DNA of 64,000 nucleotides, from assembly GCA_023653785.1 (NCBI GenBank), contig JAMKCH010002919.1, forward strand, positions 62,001 to 126,000. Direction: 5' to 3'. Shown here one piece after another: positions 44,217-55,870 of this stretch. Every line of letters starts with the position of its first letter. The stretch's first letter is position 1. The DNA is from Ophioderma brevispina. Taxonomy: Eukaryota; Echinodermata; Ophiuroidea; Amphilepidida; Ophiodermatidae. The notes under the pieces were generated by a model that made no database searches, was not told the DNA's origin, and worked only from the letters and a program-made list of their open reading frames with translations. Position numbers and translations under genes: made by a program.

Positions 44217-44591
44217 TTAAAGGCCGGCCTCGAGATTTCCTGAGGAGGGCGCATCATTTCCAAAAAACATTGTGTTTTTTGTATGTACATTACGCTTGTC
44301 CATATACTAATCACTGTGTGAATGAAATTGCTACGCTAAATCGAATTTACTTTCATATAGAAAATCGCAACTTTTTTATAAATTCGGATCCGGAATTTTT
44401 GTTATACACAGTATCCTATGGGATGTAATAAGACACATAAAGTTTTACACTGCATCAAAACGAAAACTCGATTCATCTCAAAATTCGGGATTTGATGAAT
44501 TTAGGTTAATATCTTAGTTCAGTTGATTTTATTTTTCAATTTATTGACACAAAAAATAATATTTCGCGAAATCCTCTGGAGTCAGACTTAA
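44217..44591. mobile_element. TTAA-flanked element, GACTCAGAGATTTC family, copy 2
   Basis: It begins TTAAAGGCCGGCCTCGAGATTTCC and ends GAAATCCTCTGGAGTCAGACTTAA, with TTAA on both sides. The interior (CTGAGGAGGGCGC, TTTTTGTATGTACATTACGC, TCGGATCCGGAATTTTTG, ACAGTATCCTATGGGATG, TTATTGACACAAAAAATAAT) matches 57197-57566 directly and 23916-24273 in reverse. Confidence 0.8.
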
Positions 44592-45302
44592 GTCTCTCTG
44601 GCGGATGTGATGCAATCATTATACCTTCACAATGAGTAGAGCGTATTCTATCAAGTCACAAAATAATAGTAATTGTGCAACCACGGGTGATTTAAAATAT
44701 GAAAAAACAAGACATTTCCTACTTTCAATTCTAGAATTAAATGTACTCAGTCACTCTACTTTACATTTTTCTCAAATGGAAAATGGCATTATTATATTCA
44801 TGGACTTGATTCTAGTGTACTATTTTTTAATTGATAGTTTTGATTACACAAGAAATACATTGTTCCCAGAATGTTTGTATCGTTCTGCCATCGCGGTTGC
44901 CAACGGGAATGGAAGTCAAAGTGTGGTGTGATGGGAGTTCATATAGAGGTCATATGAGGTCAACGTTGGACACTCCTTTATGAGCCTTTGGCTGGTGGTT
45001 TTTCGACCAAGTATGAGGGTGATACATATGTGAGAAATGATAAAATTGTTAGTGGGTCAAAGGGCACCTGGGGTCATTCAAAGGTCGATCTGTGTACATC
45101 CCACATTAATCTTGACCAGTGGTTTTTTTTTTTTTTTTTTTTTTTCTTTTTGAGTAATTTTTGGTGACCATAGCATTTTATAGGGGGGTATGTGCGACGG
45201 ATTTAAAAAATGGGGCTCCAGATTGATTTGAGCCTAACATGGGTCTCAGGAGCTACGTTCTGAAAAATGGAACTGAAAAAATGAGGTGTTATGGGCTGCA
45301 CA
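44592..45302. other. No gene recognised; T tract
   Basis: A 99-codon plus-strand frame at 44632-44931 has no recognisable content. A run of about 24 T is at 45122-45145. Confidence 0.4.
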
Positions 45303-45673
45303 TACCGTTTTTCCTAATAAACGCCCCTGGGGCAGTGCATTTTTCAAAGGGAGGGCGTTTATTACAGTCAAATGGAAAGTCAAATCCCCGTGCAAAAATC
45401 ACCTTACAAACGCTTATTTTGCTGCTTACCAATAATATCAAACGAACGAGCATGGGGACGCTGTGTTTCGCACCTTCCGAGGTTCCAGTTCATACTAATT
45501 AAACTATTCAACTTTCACTGTGCACAACAGCGATTATTATACGGATTACGACAGTCCGGCCATTAATCATGTGATTTAGGTAAGCTTAACGTGGTTTTCT
45601 TGATTGTTTTATCCAAAAATCGTAGGGGGGGGCGTTTATTAGAGCCGGGGCGTTTATTAGGAACAACACGGTA
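45303..45673. mobile_element. TA-flanked MITE with AATAAACGCCCC ends
   Basis: It begins TACCGTTTTTCCTAATAAACGCCCC and ends GGGGCGTTTATTAGGAACAAC then ACGGTA, an inverted repeat with TA outside. An inner second layer is present (GGGAGGGCGTTTATTA on the left, AGGGGGGGGCGTTTATTAG on the right). Part of the interior recurs at 50610-50760 without the ends. Confidence 0.75.
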
Positions 45674-46240
45674 CCTATCCTACCTCCCAATGTGAAACCA
45701 CCCCCCACCTATCTCTATTTTCACAACCCTAGGCTACATGTCTGCTGACGGCAGTGAAAGCTAAACTAAACTATTTTTAAACTGTCTAGAAAAAAAGACA
45801 ATATTGCCGCAAAGTGCTAAAATTCGAAAAATGCAAATGAATGCAATAAAAAGAATTCTGCATAGCACATAATTTTTGACCCAACAAAAAATGCACAGCA
45901 CTTGGGGAGGGTTTTAAGCAACAGGAAGCTGATAAAAATCCTTTCTTTTTTTGGGCCTAATGCACTACCTTGGATTACGGATTCCATTGCCACCACAATA
46001 AAAAGATAACATTCGAAATAAATTACCTTGGCTGACTGAGAACATCAGGTGATAAAGATAGGATTGCCTTTTCATATATAACTCATCGATAAACTCCATC
46101 ATAACTCACCACAAGTAACTCTAAAAGGTAAACTGTCAAGGGAGGGTCCATTTCAATACAATCAAGATGGCCAATGTACCTTTTTGTGAAACGTTTGACC
46201 TTCTTTATATTTCCCCACCCCCTGACAGACACAGGACTCA
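45674..46240. other. No gene recognised
   Basis: Non-coding. From about 46185 a repeat unit starts (GACCTTCTTTATATTTCCCC then ACCCCCTGACAGAC) that recurs at 47870 and 47975. Confidence 0.4.
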
Positions 46241-46249
46241 TCTGGGGGA

Positions 46250-47660
46250 ATGAATTATATAGAGGCTGATGCCTCCTACAATACCCAAGTTTGGCTATTC
46301 CTAGCTCATCTAGTATAGTGATCAGTGCAATAACATCAGAAGTACTCCAGAGTGGTGGGGAGGGAATGTTGCAGGTCATCCAAAGTTGTGCGTGAAGTTT
46401 TTCACCACTCTTACACCACCCCCCCCGAACATGGATCACTAACATCATTGTTCCTTTGCCTAAGAATGGAGACCTCAGCTGCATGAATAATTACAGAGGA
46501 ATTACCTTTATGTCAGTGGCAGCAAAAGTCTACAACAAAATCCTGTTAACAAGAATACGAGAGCATGTTGATCCTAACTAAGATCCAACCAAGCTGGTTT
46601 TCTCCCAGGTAGAAGCTGTGCACAGCAGGTTCACATCCCAAGGAGAATCATGGAGGCTTTTCAAAGTTATCAACTCCCACTCACCCACCATCACCTTCAT
46701 CGATTTTAAGAAGCCTTTGACTCGATCACCAGGAAGGTCATGTTCTCGGTTCTCCAGCACTATGGTCTCCCAGACAGTTGGTAAAAGCCATAGGCCGTCC
46801 TCTACAGCAATTCAAAAAGCGCTGTTATGGTAGATGGAAATATCTCGGAGCCTTCCTCCTCGTTTCAACAGGGGTACTGCAGGGCGATGTTATTTAGCTC
46901 CTTTATTTTCATTGTTCTTATAGACTACTTGCCTTGCAAAGGCAACTAAAGAGACAGATTCCGGATTGATGACACATTCACGTCATCCCATGGAGGTATC
47001 CCGCCAAAGTCCCCCCTAAACGACATAGATTTCGCTGACGATATCCGCCCTACTGGAAGTCTTCAATCCCTAGAGCTCAGGCACAGTTACAAGAACAGCA
47101 CTGCAGCTGAAAATTGGGCCCTATCATCAAGTGTGCAAAAGACAGATACTGCCTACCAACTGCAACCCACTTTCACTGCTTAAGTTTATGGCAAGTGCAT
47201 CAACCATGTCTCCCGACTTCAAATATCTTGGTTGTATGATTGGCTTCCAGTCTAAAGACCTTAAAGACGAAAAGCCCTTACCTGGGCAGCATTTTGGGAA
47301 GTTGGAGCGCATATGGAGGAGTCAAAGTATACCAATCGAAATGAAAGTACGCCTCTTCAACACACATGTGGTGACAGTATGTTTGTTTGCTTGCGAACCT
47401 TGGTGCTGACAAACAATTTGGAGAGTAAGGTCAATTCTTTCGCAACATGTTTGCTACAGAATCATGCCTGAACGTCAAGCGCATTGATCGTTTCCCAAAT
47501 GCCAAAATCTTTGCTGCTACAGGTACGGAGCCTCTGATACACCGAGTAAGACTGAGACTGCTTACTTTTCTTGGTCATATTCTAAGGATTCCAGAGGGAG
47601 AGCCTAGTAGGTTATAATGCTTTCTACACACCACACACATGGCAATAGGAAGCCAGGCCG
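46250..47660 (+). pseudogene. Decayed non-LTR retrotransposon (RTE-like) reverse transcriptase
   Basis: Conserved blocks follow each other in order on the plus strand but in changing frames: ITNIIVPLPKNGDLSCMNNY and RGITFMSVAAKVYNKILLTR (46433-46560); QAGFLPGRSCAQQV (about 46590-46630); ITFIDFKKAFDSI-like (46692-46725); STGVLQGDVL-like (46865-46895); DIDFADDI-like with the catalytic FADD (47020-47045); FKYLGCMIG and GKLERIWRSQSIPIEMKVRL (47217-47352); TGTEPLIHRVRLRLLTFLGH-like (47520-47580). This order, with KYLG and the C-terminal GHILR, is typical of RTE-type LINEs. The upstream endonuclease is not seen, and frameshifts and stops are many, so it is dead. Confidence 0.88.
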
Positions 47661-48160
47661 ACGGAACATCATATCTCTCCACAATCCAAAGCTCTGGGGG
47701 ACAACAAACACATGTTGCATAACCAAAGAAATGCTATCTCCAACTTGGCCCAAAACAGAAGTGACTGGAGGCAACTTGCGATCGCCTGCTTCGCAGTCGA
47801 CTGATGATGATGAGCCGTCATCTGGAAAAAAGATATCACCAAATGTTGACTTTTTGTTGCACAACTATTGACCTTTTGCCATTTCCCCTACCCCCGACGA
47901 CCCAAGTACAAATATAACCAAAGTCAGCATCAGTCCAGAAAAAAGTATGGCCAAATATGTTGATCTCCTTTAGCAATTTTGACTTTTTAAAATTTCCTTA
48001 CCCCCTGACAGACCAGGGGAGGACCTCTGTAAATACTTTACATGGTTAGTAGGCGCTTGTGCCATCCTACATCTACCCCAGTTTGGGCTACTTCTCATGT
48101 TTAAAAAGATATGGCAATGATTTCTCGGGCATTAAACCTTTGTGGTGAACTGTACCTGAT
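47661..48160. repeat. LINE tail and repeat units with CCCCTGACAGACC
   Basis: 47630-47870 continues the LINE C-terminus and its 3' region (TACACACCACACACATGGCA, AGGAAGCCAGGCCGACG). Then TTGACCTTTTGCCATTTCCCC (47868) and TTGACTTTTTAAAATTTCC with ACCCCCTGACAGACCAGGG (47976-48018) repeat a unit also present before the LINE at 46187-46230. The LINE therefore seems to lie in or beside an older repeat. Confidence 0.45.
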
Positions 48161-50600
48161 CTGGGAAAACATGTCGGGCATGTCGCACAGGACATTTTGA
48201 AAAAAATAAAGAAAATACCTTCAAACATCTGTATGTTTTACTTTATTTTTTGTCCAATTGTATAATAAAGGATAACTTTTGATAGTGGTATCATAGATAA
48301 AGCAGTAAAGCAGTTATGGAACTTTATATTTCAAAACTTTGCAATGATCGTCAAACTCAAAATATAAATTTTGCACCATGTGGCGGGTTTTCCCAGAGCG
48401 CATCACATTTATACCCCGGATGAACATACATGTATACACATACCGAGAAGCTGCTCATTTTATAGTCCACTTCCAAACATCGTTCAGCGGGGACAAAAAA
48501 TTGTACAATACTGGGCAAAATTTCTCATCTATAGCCAAAATTTGCTAAATCATTGTTGTTGTTTGACTATTATTGTTTTTTTTTTTTTTTCTTAAACAGC
48601 ACATTTGTGTCAATTTGGCCCAAAATCTGCATCTCGGGTAACTACTGTCCCTTTGTCATCCAGCAAAATTAACCCACTTTAGATATAGGGTATTCCATAT
48701 TCTTGGAGGCAGCATTCTCAAACGTTTTTACATTTTGTACTTAATGCATTTTCTTGAATTCTCTAGTGGTTAGTTCAGTAAATTCACCTCTTTGTTTGGT
48801 TTAATGTTTTGAACTAAAATATGTACAAAAATATACTTCCTAGAGTCAGAGTTTGAATCGGAGCTGTTTGAACCCAATCCCATCATGCATTGCGAGTGGG
48901 AAATTGCACCCTAGGCCTCCGTGCTTTCCTGCTAAATGTATTTTTCAAATCGGCATGAAAATGCTTCTATTCACTGGTTACAAATAATAAAAATAAATGA
49001 GTTGGCCGATATTTGTTCGGATGGGGTTGGGGGGCACTTCTCATTGACAATGGAAGTATCATCTGTATCCAGGCATTCACAACAGCCCCTAAACATTTAC
49101 AACCCGAAAATGTGCACCGCTAAACAAGTATCAGTAGTGCAATAGATCCTAAACAGTACTTGTCTTTCCCCCTACCCTAAGAAAGTCATGGATACATGAT
49201 AACCCCTTAAAGAAAATGTCATGTTTGAATATTTGGAAAATTTTGTATTGATGGAAAGCTTAAGTAGCGTAGATTACATATAATCAAAATAATTGCAAAT
49301 TGTCCAACATTTGGTTGATTATTTTGCCCTTTTATTTTTCCGCCCAATGCTTTCTCGAACCGATTCTATTCCGAACAAATCCACATCGCAGGCAATGGTG
49401 ACGTCAAAGTGACGACCATCCATAATTTAGGTCGTTGTGACCATCATAACGCAGTGGTTGCCACTTAATAAGAATTAAAACACAACGAAAGATCCTAAAT
49501 CATGAAAAATACTGTTAAAAAAAAATTTTTCTCTAATTTTAATTATTACTTTCTTAAGCCATCAATATTACAGTGTCCAGCAATAACAATTCGAGTCAAC
49601 ACGATGTTTTGGTCACACTTTGACGTCACGAGGAGAGCAAAATTGGACGCTTTTGATCAATGAAGCCTGGCGAGAACATCCGCCGTTTTCCTTCGTATTC
49701 ATGTCAAAAAGAAAAATTAAAATGCCTCTATTTTGTAATTTTACATCAATTGTAGTATTTTTTTCGGGCTTGGATTGTGATGTATGAATATCTGATGAAT
49801 GTAAGTCAAACTGAAGTTTGACAAAAATCTTGACATTATTTCCTTTAATAATGTTAAAAAAAAGCCTCATCCTATATGCAAGGTGTGATTTAAAGGTTCA
49901 TACGATATTGTCCCTTACCCAAGTTGCCTGTTTGCATATTAGGATTCCAGAGCAATTTTACACTTTATTACTTTGTTGGCATCTTCAGTCACAACTTGAG
50001 AGGTGGTTAACCTTTTAAACTTAAAAGACCTATGACACCTCTGTATGTAACCTATTACAGGGACCATTATATAGTTTTCATACTTACACCTAATGACCCA
50101 ACTTACTTGCAATTGGGCATTTTATTTCTAATTAAATTACGCAGTTTTAGCCAAACAACTTCCTCCAATGACCTTTTGACCTCTATAGGTGACTTCCAAC
50201 ACAACCATTGATGCATGCAATCTTTGGTAATAAAATTGGATGATTGACCCATATTATAGTTGAGCTGTTGAGTTGCAAAATATGGCTAAACGGGTGTCTT
50301 GCCCAATATTTTTAAAATTCTAGTAAGACCACTAAATATTGGGTGTTTGTCTTTGTTGTAAATCATCCATTTTATCATTTTGTGGTTTGGATGCAATCTT
50401 TTCCTACAAATGAATCCTTACAAATATAACAATTAGAACTGGTCATATCCTTTTTAAATTACGAACAATATGCAGAAACCAAATAAATAGTGCACACATA
50501 CATACTACAGGAGCTCTCTTACTGAACAAGTTCATGAAAAAACAAAATCCATATATACTGATGTGTAAAGAACAATGAAGTATAGGTCAAGGCCTCTGGA
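48161..50600. other. No gene recognised
   Basis: Two and a half kilobases of AT-rich DNA with scattered frames of 60-85 codons, none with recognisable content. A T tract is at 48577-48591. Confidence 0.45.
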
Positions 50601-50609
50601 CTGCCATCG

Positions 50610-50760
50610 GTTAATTCTTTAGAACGGGCATGAACACGCTTATTTTTGCTGATTACCAATAATAAAAACAAGCGAGTTTTTGCAGACGCTGTTTTGCACC
50701 TTCCCAAGATTAAAGTTCCATATTAATAAAATATTAGAACTTGCACTACTACTGTGTTAC
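50610..50760. mobile_element. Partial copy of the AATAAACGCCCC MITE interior
   Basis: CACGCTTATTTTTGCTGATTACCAATAATA, CAGACGCTGTTTTGCACC and TAGAACTTGCACTAC correspond in order to the interior at about 45410-45530. The outer inverted repeats are missing. Confidence 0.55.
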
Positions 50761-52295
50761 CAAACGACACCCTGTCATATAGCAACTATGAACATACTTT
50801 GAAAATCTTCAAAAAACTTTGTGCCTGATCTTTGCAATGGTAAATTTCTGAACAAACCACATGCCTGACTATGTTCTTAGATGTCTAAGGATCGTTTTAT
50901 AACTGAGGATCGCCTGGCAAAATCAACGAGAAAGTGCATTTTTCCAGTACCGTAAGATTTACGTATAATGGGATTGGGAGGGTTGGTGGGGGTGGGTAAA
51001 CATTTCCAAATGTCGCTTGTGAAGCTTGTTGAATCAAGATGGCCGTCCGACCTCTTGCCTTTTATTAATCTATCTCCATGATATAGGTAAATTGCAATGC
51101 ATCATGGGATTGGTTTCGACCACAATCTGGGTTTGAATAAATAGAAATTGGATCATCTCTGTAGTGATTTGTCCTAGAACTGTAAAGTTTAATTTATGTC
51201 ATGAAAATTTTCATGAAATAGTTAAGGATGTTTGCATTGTAATAATTTGATACCACAAACTGTGAAGTACCCCACCACACTTTCATATTGAAACCCCACC
51301 ACACTCACTGCAAATGGTAGTAAAAATTCTTGCCACGAAAATTACTCGTAAAAAAATACTGGTTTTCTTTGAACTTGTAGACTAACTGTCAACATGTAGC
51401 AAACATATAGCAAAATATGACCAGATATCAATGACCACGCATGCATGTAGAAAAATATTATCACCATGACAATGTTACCCTTGACGCACTGTCAAATGTT
51501 TAATGACATTCCCGTCACCCGACGTTGTGTTTAGTATGTGTGGTACCAAGTCTACATCGTGAAGAACATCCTGTCAGCATACAAGGCCTTTTTCTATACC
51601 TTATACCTACCGAACTTCCTTCCTGCTCCAAGGTTTTGGTACTGAACTATTGCCTTTACCACCACCACCACTATATGGTACATGAGATTGCGAAGTTTCG
51701 ACTAATTCCCTTTAGTCCGTTTCAAGAGTTTATGAGACTAATTAGCGTATCATTGTACGGTGAGAAGACCCGTTACTTTTTCAGTGTACAAAAGAAAGAC
51801 TTTTGGGTCTGACCCTCGTTTTCATGGACTGATGCTTGACATTTTATCGGTGTATAAATTCCATCTTGTGTCGATGGCAAAAGGGAACTATATACCATAT
51901 TTTGTGTTTTACAACAACAAATTCACACCATAAACTCCATTACTGTTTTCTTAGCTGGAAATTGGAAATACTGGATTTATGACTGGTGGATCATGATAAA
52001 CAAGTTCAATCATGCCAGCGGAGGGGGCACTTCCTTTGGACTCTGGAGAGGCAAAACAAGTGTGGAATCTTGCTTTTTCAGTTTGAAATGTATACCTGAA
52101 ACTTATCCGTTAGTTTTTCCTTGTGAGAACCCGATCCTTCCTTGACACAGTGCATGTGCTAACACCCCAAAAATAATCACTTCCAATTGCAATTGGTGAA
52201 TTTCTATTCATTACGGATTTTGCACTGATAGAAAAGAAGAAGAGATAAAGAAGAGATCAAGAGAGAGGACAAGGGTTTTCACAGGCACAACTTCA
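50761..52295. other. No gene recognised
   Basis: A 95-codon plus-strand frame at 51525-51812 has no recognisable content and no clear splice context. The stretch ends in purine-rich sequence (AAGAAGAGATAAAGAAGAGA, about 52227) leading into the tandem array. Confidence 0.4.
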
Positions 52296-54297
52296 ATGCA
52301 AGGACCGCTAAAGGAGAGAGATTTAAGTGTCCTCGGTGCACAAGTACCCTACAGGAGAGAGCTTTAAGTGTCCCGGTGCACAGAGGCCCTACAGAATTAG
52401 ATTTAATGTCTGGGGCACAAGGACCCTACAGGAGATCGATTTAAGTTGTCCTTGTGCACAGAGACCCGACAGAGAGAGATTTAAGTGGTCGCCTGTGCAC
52501 ATAGGCCCTAAAGGAAGAGAGATTTAAGTGTCCTGGTGCACAGAGACCCACAAAGAGATTTAAAAAAGTGTCCGGTCCCGGTGACAGAGGACCCTACGGA
52601 GAGAGATTTCAGTGTCCTGGTGCACAGAAGACCCTACAGGAGAGAGATTTAAGTGTCGCTGGTGCCACAGAGACCCTACAGTAGAGAGATTTCAGTGTCC
52701 TGGTTTCACGAGGACCCACAGGAGAAGAGATTTAAGTGTCCTTGGTGCACAATGCCCCTACAGGAGAGAGATTAAGTGGTCCTGGTGCACAGAAGACCCT
52801 ACAGGAGAGAGATTTTTAAGTGTCCTGGTGCACAGAGACCCTAAAGGAGATATGATTTACGTGTCCTGGTGCACAGAGACCCTACGGAGAGAGATTTTAA
52901 TGTCCTGTGCCAGAGGACCCCTACATGAGAAGATTTAAGTGTCCCTGGTGCCAGAGGACCCTACAGGAGAGAGATTTAAGTGGCCTGGTGCACAGAGGAC
53001 GCCTACAGGAGGAGATTTAAGTGTCCTGGTGCACAAGGACCCTACAGGAGAGATATTTAAGTGCCTGTGCCCCGAGACCCTACAAGGAGGAGGAGATTTA
53101 AGTGTCCTGGTGCACAGATACCCCTACAGGAGAGATGATTTAAGTGCCTGGTGCACATCGACCCTACAGAGATTTAAGTGTCCTGGTGCACAGAAGGACC
53201 CTACAGGAGAGAGATTTAAGTGTCCGGTGCACAGAGGACCCTACAGGTAAGAGATTTAAGTGATGCTGGTGCACAGAGCGACCCAAAGTAAAGAGATTTA
53301 ATTGTCCCGGTGGCACAGAGGCCCTACCGAGAAGATTAAAAGTGTCCTGTGCACAGAGACCCTACAGAGAGAGATTTAATTGGTCCTGGTGCACAGAGGA
53401 GCCCACAAGAGATTTAAGTGTCCTGGTGAAGAGGACCCCTACAGCGAAGAGCATTTTTTAATGTCCTGGTGCACAGAGGACCCTACAGGAGAGAGATTTA
53501 AGTGGCCTGGTGCACAGAGGACCCTAAAGGAGAGAGATTTAAGTGTCCCGGTGCACAGAGGCCCTACAGAGAGATTTAAGTGTCCCGGTGCACAGAGGAC
53601 CCTACAGGAGAGAGATGTAAGTGTCTGGTGCACAGGGACCTACAAGGAGATTTTATGTCTGTTTGCAAACAGAGGACCCTACAGAGAGAGATTTAAGTGA
53701 AGTGTCCTGGTGTCACAGGAGGACCCGACAGAGAGAGATTTAAGTGTCCGGTGCACAGAGGACCTACGGAGAGAGATTTACGTGTCTCCTGGTGCACAGA
53801 GGACCCTACAGGAAGAGATTTAAGTGTCCTGGTGCACATAGGACCCTACAGGAGAGAGATTTAAGGGTCCCGGTGGCACAAGAGGACCCTACGGCGAGAG
53901 ATTTAAGTGTCCCGGTGCACAGAGGCCCTACAGGAGAGGATTTAAGGTCCTGGTGCACAGAAGACCCTACAGGAGAGAGATTTAAGTGTCCTGGTGCACA
54001 GGAACCCTACAGTAGAGATATTCAAGTGTCCTGTGCACAGAGGACCCTACAGGAGAGAGATTTAAAAAGTGTCCTGGTGCACAGAAGACCCTACAGGAGA
54101 GAGATTTAAGTGTCCTGGGGCCCCGAGGACCCTACCAGGCGAGAGATTTAAGTGTCCTGGTGCACAGAGGAACCCTACAGAGGAGAGATTTAAGTGTCCT
54201 GTGCACATAGGAACCCTACAGGAAGAATTAAGTGTCCCGGTCACAGAGGACCGCTACAGAGATATATTTAAGTGTCCCGGTGCACAGAGGACCCTTT
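52296..54297. repeat. Tandem array of a 41-bp unit, about 48 copies
   Basis: The consensus unit runs from TGTCCTGGTGCACAGAGGAC to CCTACAGGAGAGAGATTTAA plus G. It is best seen at 53462-53545, where successive starts are 41 bases apart. Unit length varies (about 36-44) through one- to five-base indels, mostly in short runs. The unit is not a multiple of three but is open in all three plus-strand frames, so frames of 60-120 codons arise (TGERFKCPGAQRTLQ...). ACA-GGA-GAG-AGA-TTT-AAG-TGT-CCT reads TGERFKCP, like the linker and first cysteine of a C2H2 zinc finger; the second cysteine and the histidines are not kept. I see no start context, no splice sites and no reason to call a gene. Confidence 0.9.
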
Positions 54298-54755
54298 TCC
54301 TCTTTATAATGCCTTTTGCTCATCCGGCCTATACGGTATGGGGATGCAATCTCTATTGTAGTATGTTAAATCTTCGAAAGCTATGAGATTACGCATTACT
54401 CACTTCTGGCCAAGACAGAGTCCTGTATAAGTGGAAATTTTCGCTACATATAATTTTTGCGATTTTAATTAAACAGTTTTTGCCAAATGTGCGAGAATTA
54501 TTCACGGTATTGCCATCATGCAATATCAAGCCATTGGAAAAAGTTATTTTCGCGAGTTTTTATTTTTCGCGTTTTTAGGATTTCAACACGCGAAAATTTC
54601 CACTTATACATAATCTGCTGGAGACTACACTGGCCTCTCAGGCCGGCGAGAGAAGTTGCGGGCCTCGGGGGAATCTTGTAGTTACAGACAACAGGCCCCC
54701 TTTTAACCAATTTCGTTTTCCAAACCCCAGGGGGAGAGATTTTGAAGCTACAGTG
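54298..54755. other. No gene recognised
   Basis: Contains a small palindromic layout: GTGGAAATTTTCGC (54430) and GCGAAAATTTCCAC (54588) are inverted copies flanking ATTTTTGCG/CGCGAGTTTTT words. It is possibly a short foldback element of about 190 bases. Confidence 0.4.
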
Positions 54756-55300
54756 GCTGCGAGCGGCCATCGCGGGGTGTGGGCGGGGGTGGGCGGCTGT
54801 ATAATGTAGTTGAATCGATGCAACTTATGGGTGTTTTGTTTTTTGTTTGACTTGAATTATTTATATTGTGTTTATGGAGGGAGACGGGCCAGGGGGTGGG
54901 TGCGGGAGGGGGTGGTCCCCCTCCCGCGCGGAAGCGCGGGAAGCCTTGCAATGTTCACTTTCACAAATACATTCTCATGAAAATTTGATAGAAAAAAATA
55001 AGCACTATTTTGTAAGTGGTTTCACTCGTTAATGATAGAGGTATGATTAAACGGTTTTTAAACAAGTAAAATATAGATGATGGTTTTAGTTTTGTTTCAA
55101 AATTTAATAGATAAAGTGTCCATGGGAGAGGTCATATTATGAGCGGCCCGGGGGTGGTGGGTGCTGGCAGACAGTGCGGAACCGTTGCACTGTTCACTTT
55201 CCAAAAACACATTTTTCGTGTATATAGTGATAGAAACAATTTGAAATGGTTGTGAGAAGTCACTTATAATCATAACCACCGTTATTAAACCAAAATCTTA
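54756..55300. repeat. Two direct copies of a G-rich-headed repeat
   Basis: GGGCCAGGGGGTGGGTGCGG then GCAATGTTCACTTTCACAAA and TTTGATAGAAAAAAATAAGC (54887-55000) is echoed by GGCCCGGGGGTGGTGGGTGC then GCACTGTTCACTTTCCAAAA and AGTGATAGAAACAATTTG (55145-55243). Copies of one repeat lie about 240 bases apart. Confidence 0.5.
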
Positions 55301-55379
55301 TGTTTGGGGTAATTTCTTAACAAGAGGGCCTTTACACTAAATTTATTCATGTAGGGGAAGAAGGAAACGGGCTATGTAT

Positions 55380-55465
55380 CCGCCAATTCTCTCTCTTTCT
55401 AGCTCGTCTAGCTCTCTCTCCCTCCCACAATCCCTCTCTCTCACTTTCTCTCCCTCTGACTGTTG
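55380..55465. repeat. CT-rich simple sequence
   Basis: CTCTCTCTTTCTAGC, TAGCTCTCTCTCCCTCCC and CTCTCTCTCACTTTCTCTCC form an impure pyrimidine microsatellite. Confidence 0.75.
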
Positions 55466-55689
55466 TCACAAAGCAAGGGCTGAACTTTTTTACGGGCCCG
55501 TAGGACCTGGGCCCCATAGCACCCTCGGGCCCGGGGTCCAATTACCCCCTTTGACGCCCCCTCCCCCCCTCTCGGCGGTACTGGGCCTGTATCTTATATA
55601 ATATTAATTATTTCAATACCATGCCCCCCCTTGTATCCCGTCCACAAAACCCCCTCTCCTCAAAAGACATTTGTTCTCTGTACATTGGC

Positions 55690-55870
55690 ATAGCAGGTTT
55701 TTTTCAGGGGGGGGGGGGAATGGGCACATATATTTTCAAGGGGGCAAGCAATATGTTAAAATTTATTAGTATATATATGCCTATTGTAAATCACTAATTT
55801 TCAGGGGCCAGAATTTCCCCACATGAGGGGGCATTGCCCCCCCCCCTCCTCTGGCTATGCCTGCTCTTTC
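55690..55870. repeat. G/C-tract repeat, copy 1
   Basis: A run of 12-13 G (about 55707-55719), then GGCACATATATTTTCAAGGG and GGCAAGCAATATGTTAAAAT, ending in a C run (about 55837-55848). The same order, GGGCACATGCATTTTCAGGT and GGCAAGCAATATAATGAAAA, is found at 62325-62362, so this is an interspersed repeat. Confidence 0.6.

Noticed and set aside
46083..46484. Minus-strand 133-codon frame
   Set aside because: It is antisense to the start of the RTE-like reverse transcriptase, whose blocks are clear on the plus strand.
52327..54386. Plus-strand open frames in the 41-bp array as a zinc-finger protein
   Set aside because: The unit shifts frame each copy, only one of the four zinc ligands is regularly present, and there is no start or splice context.
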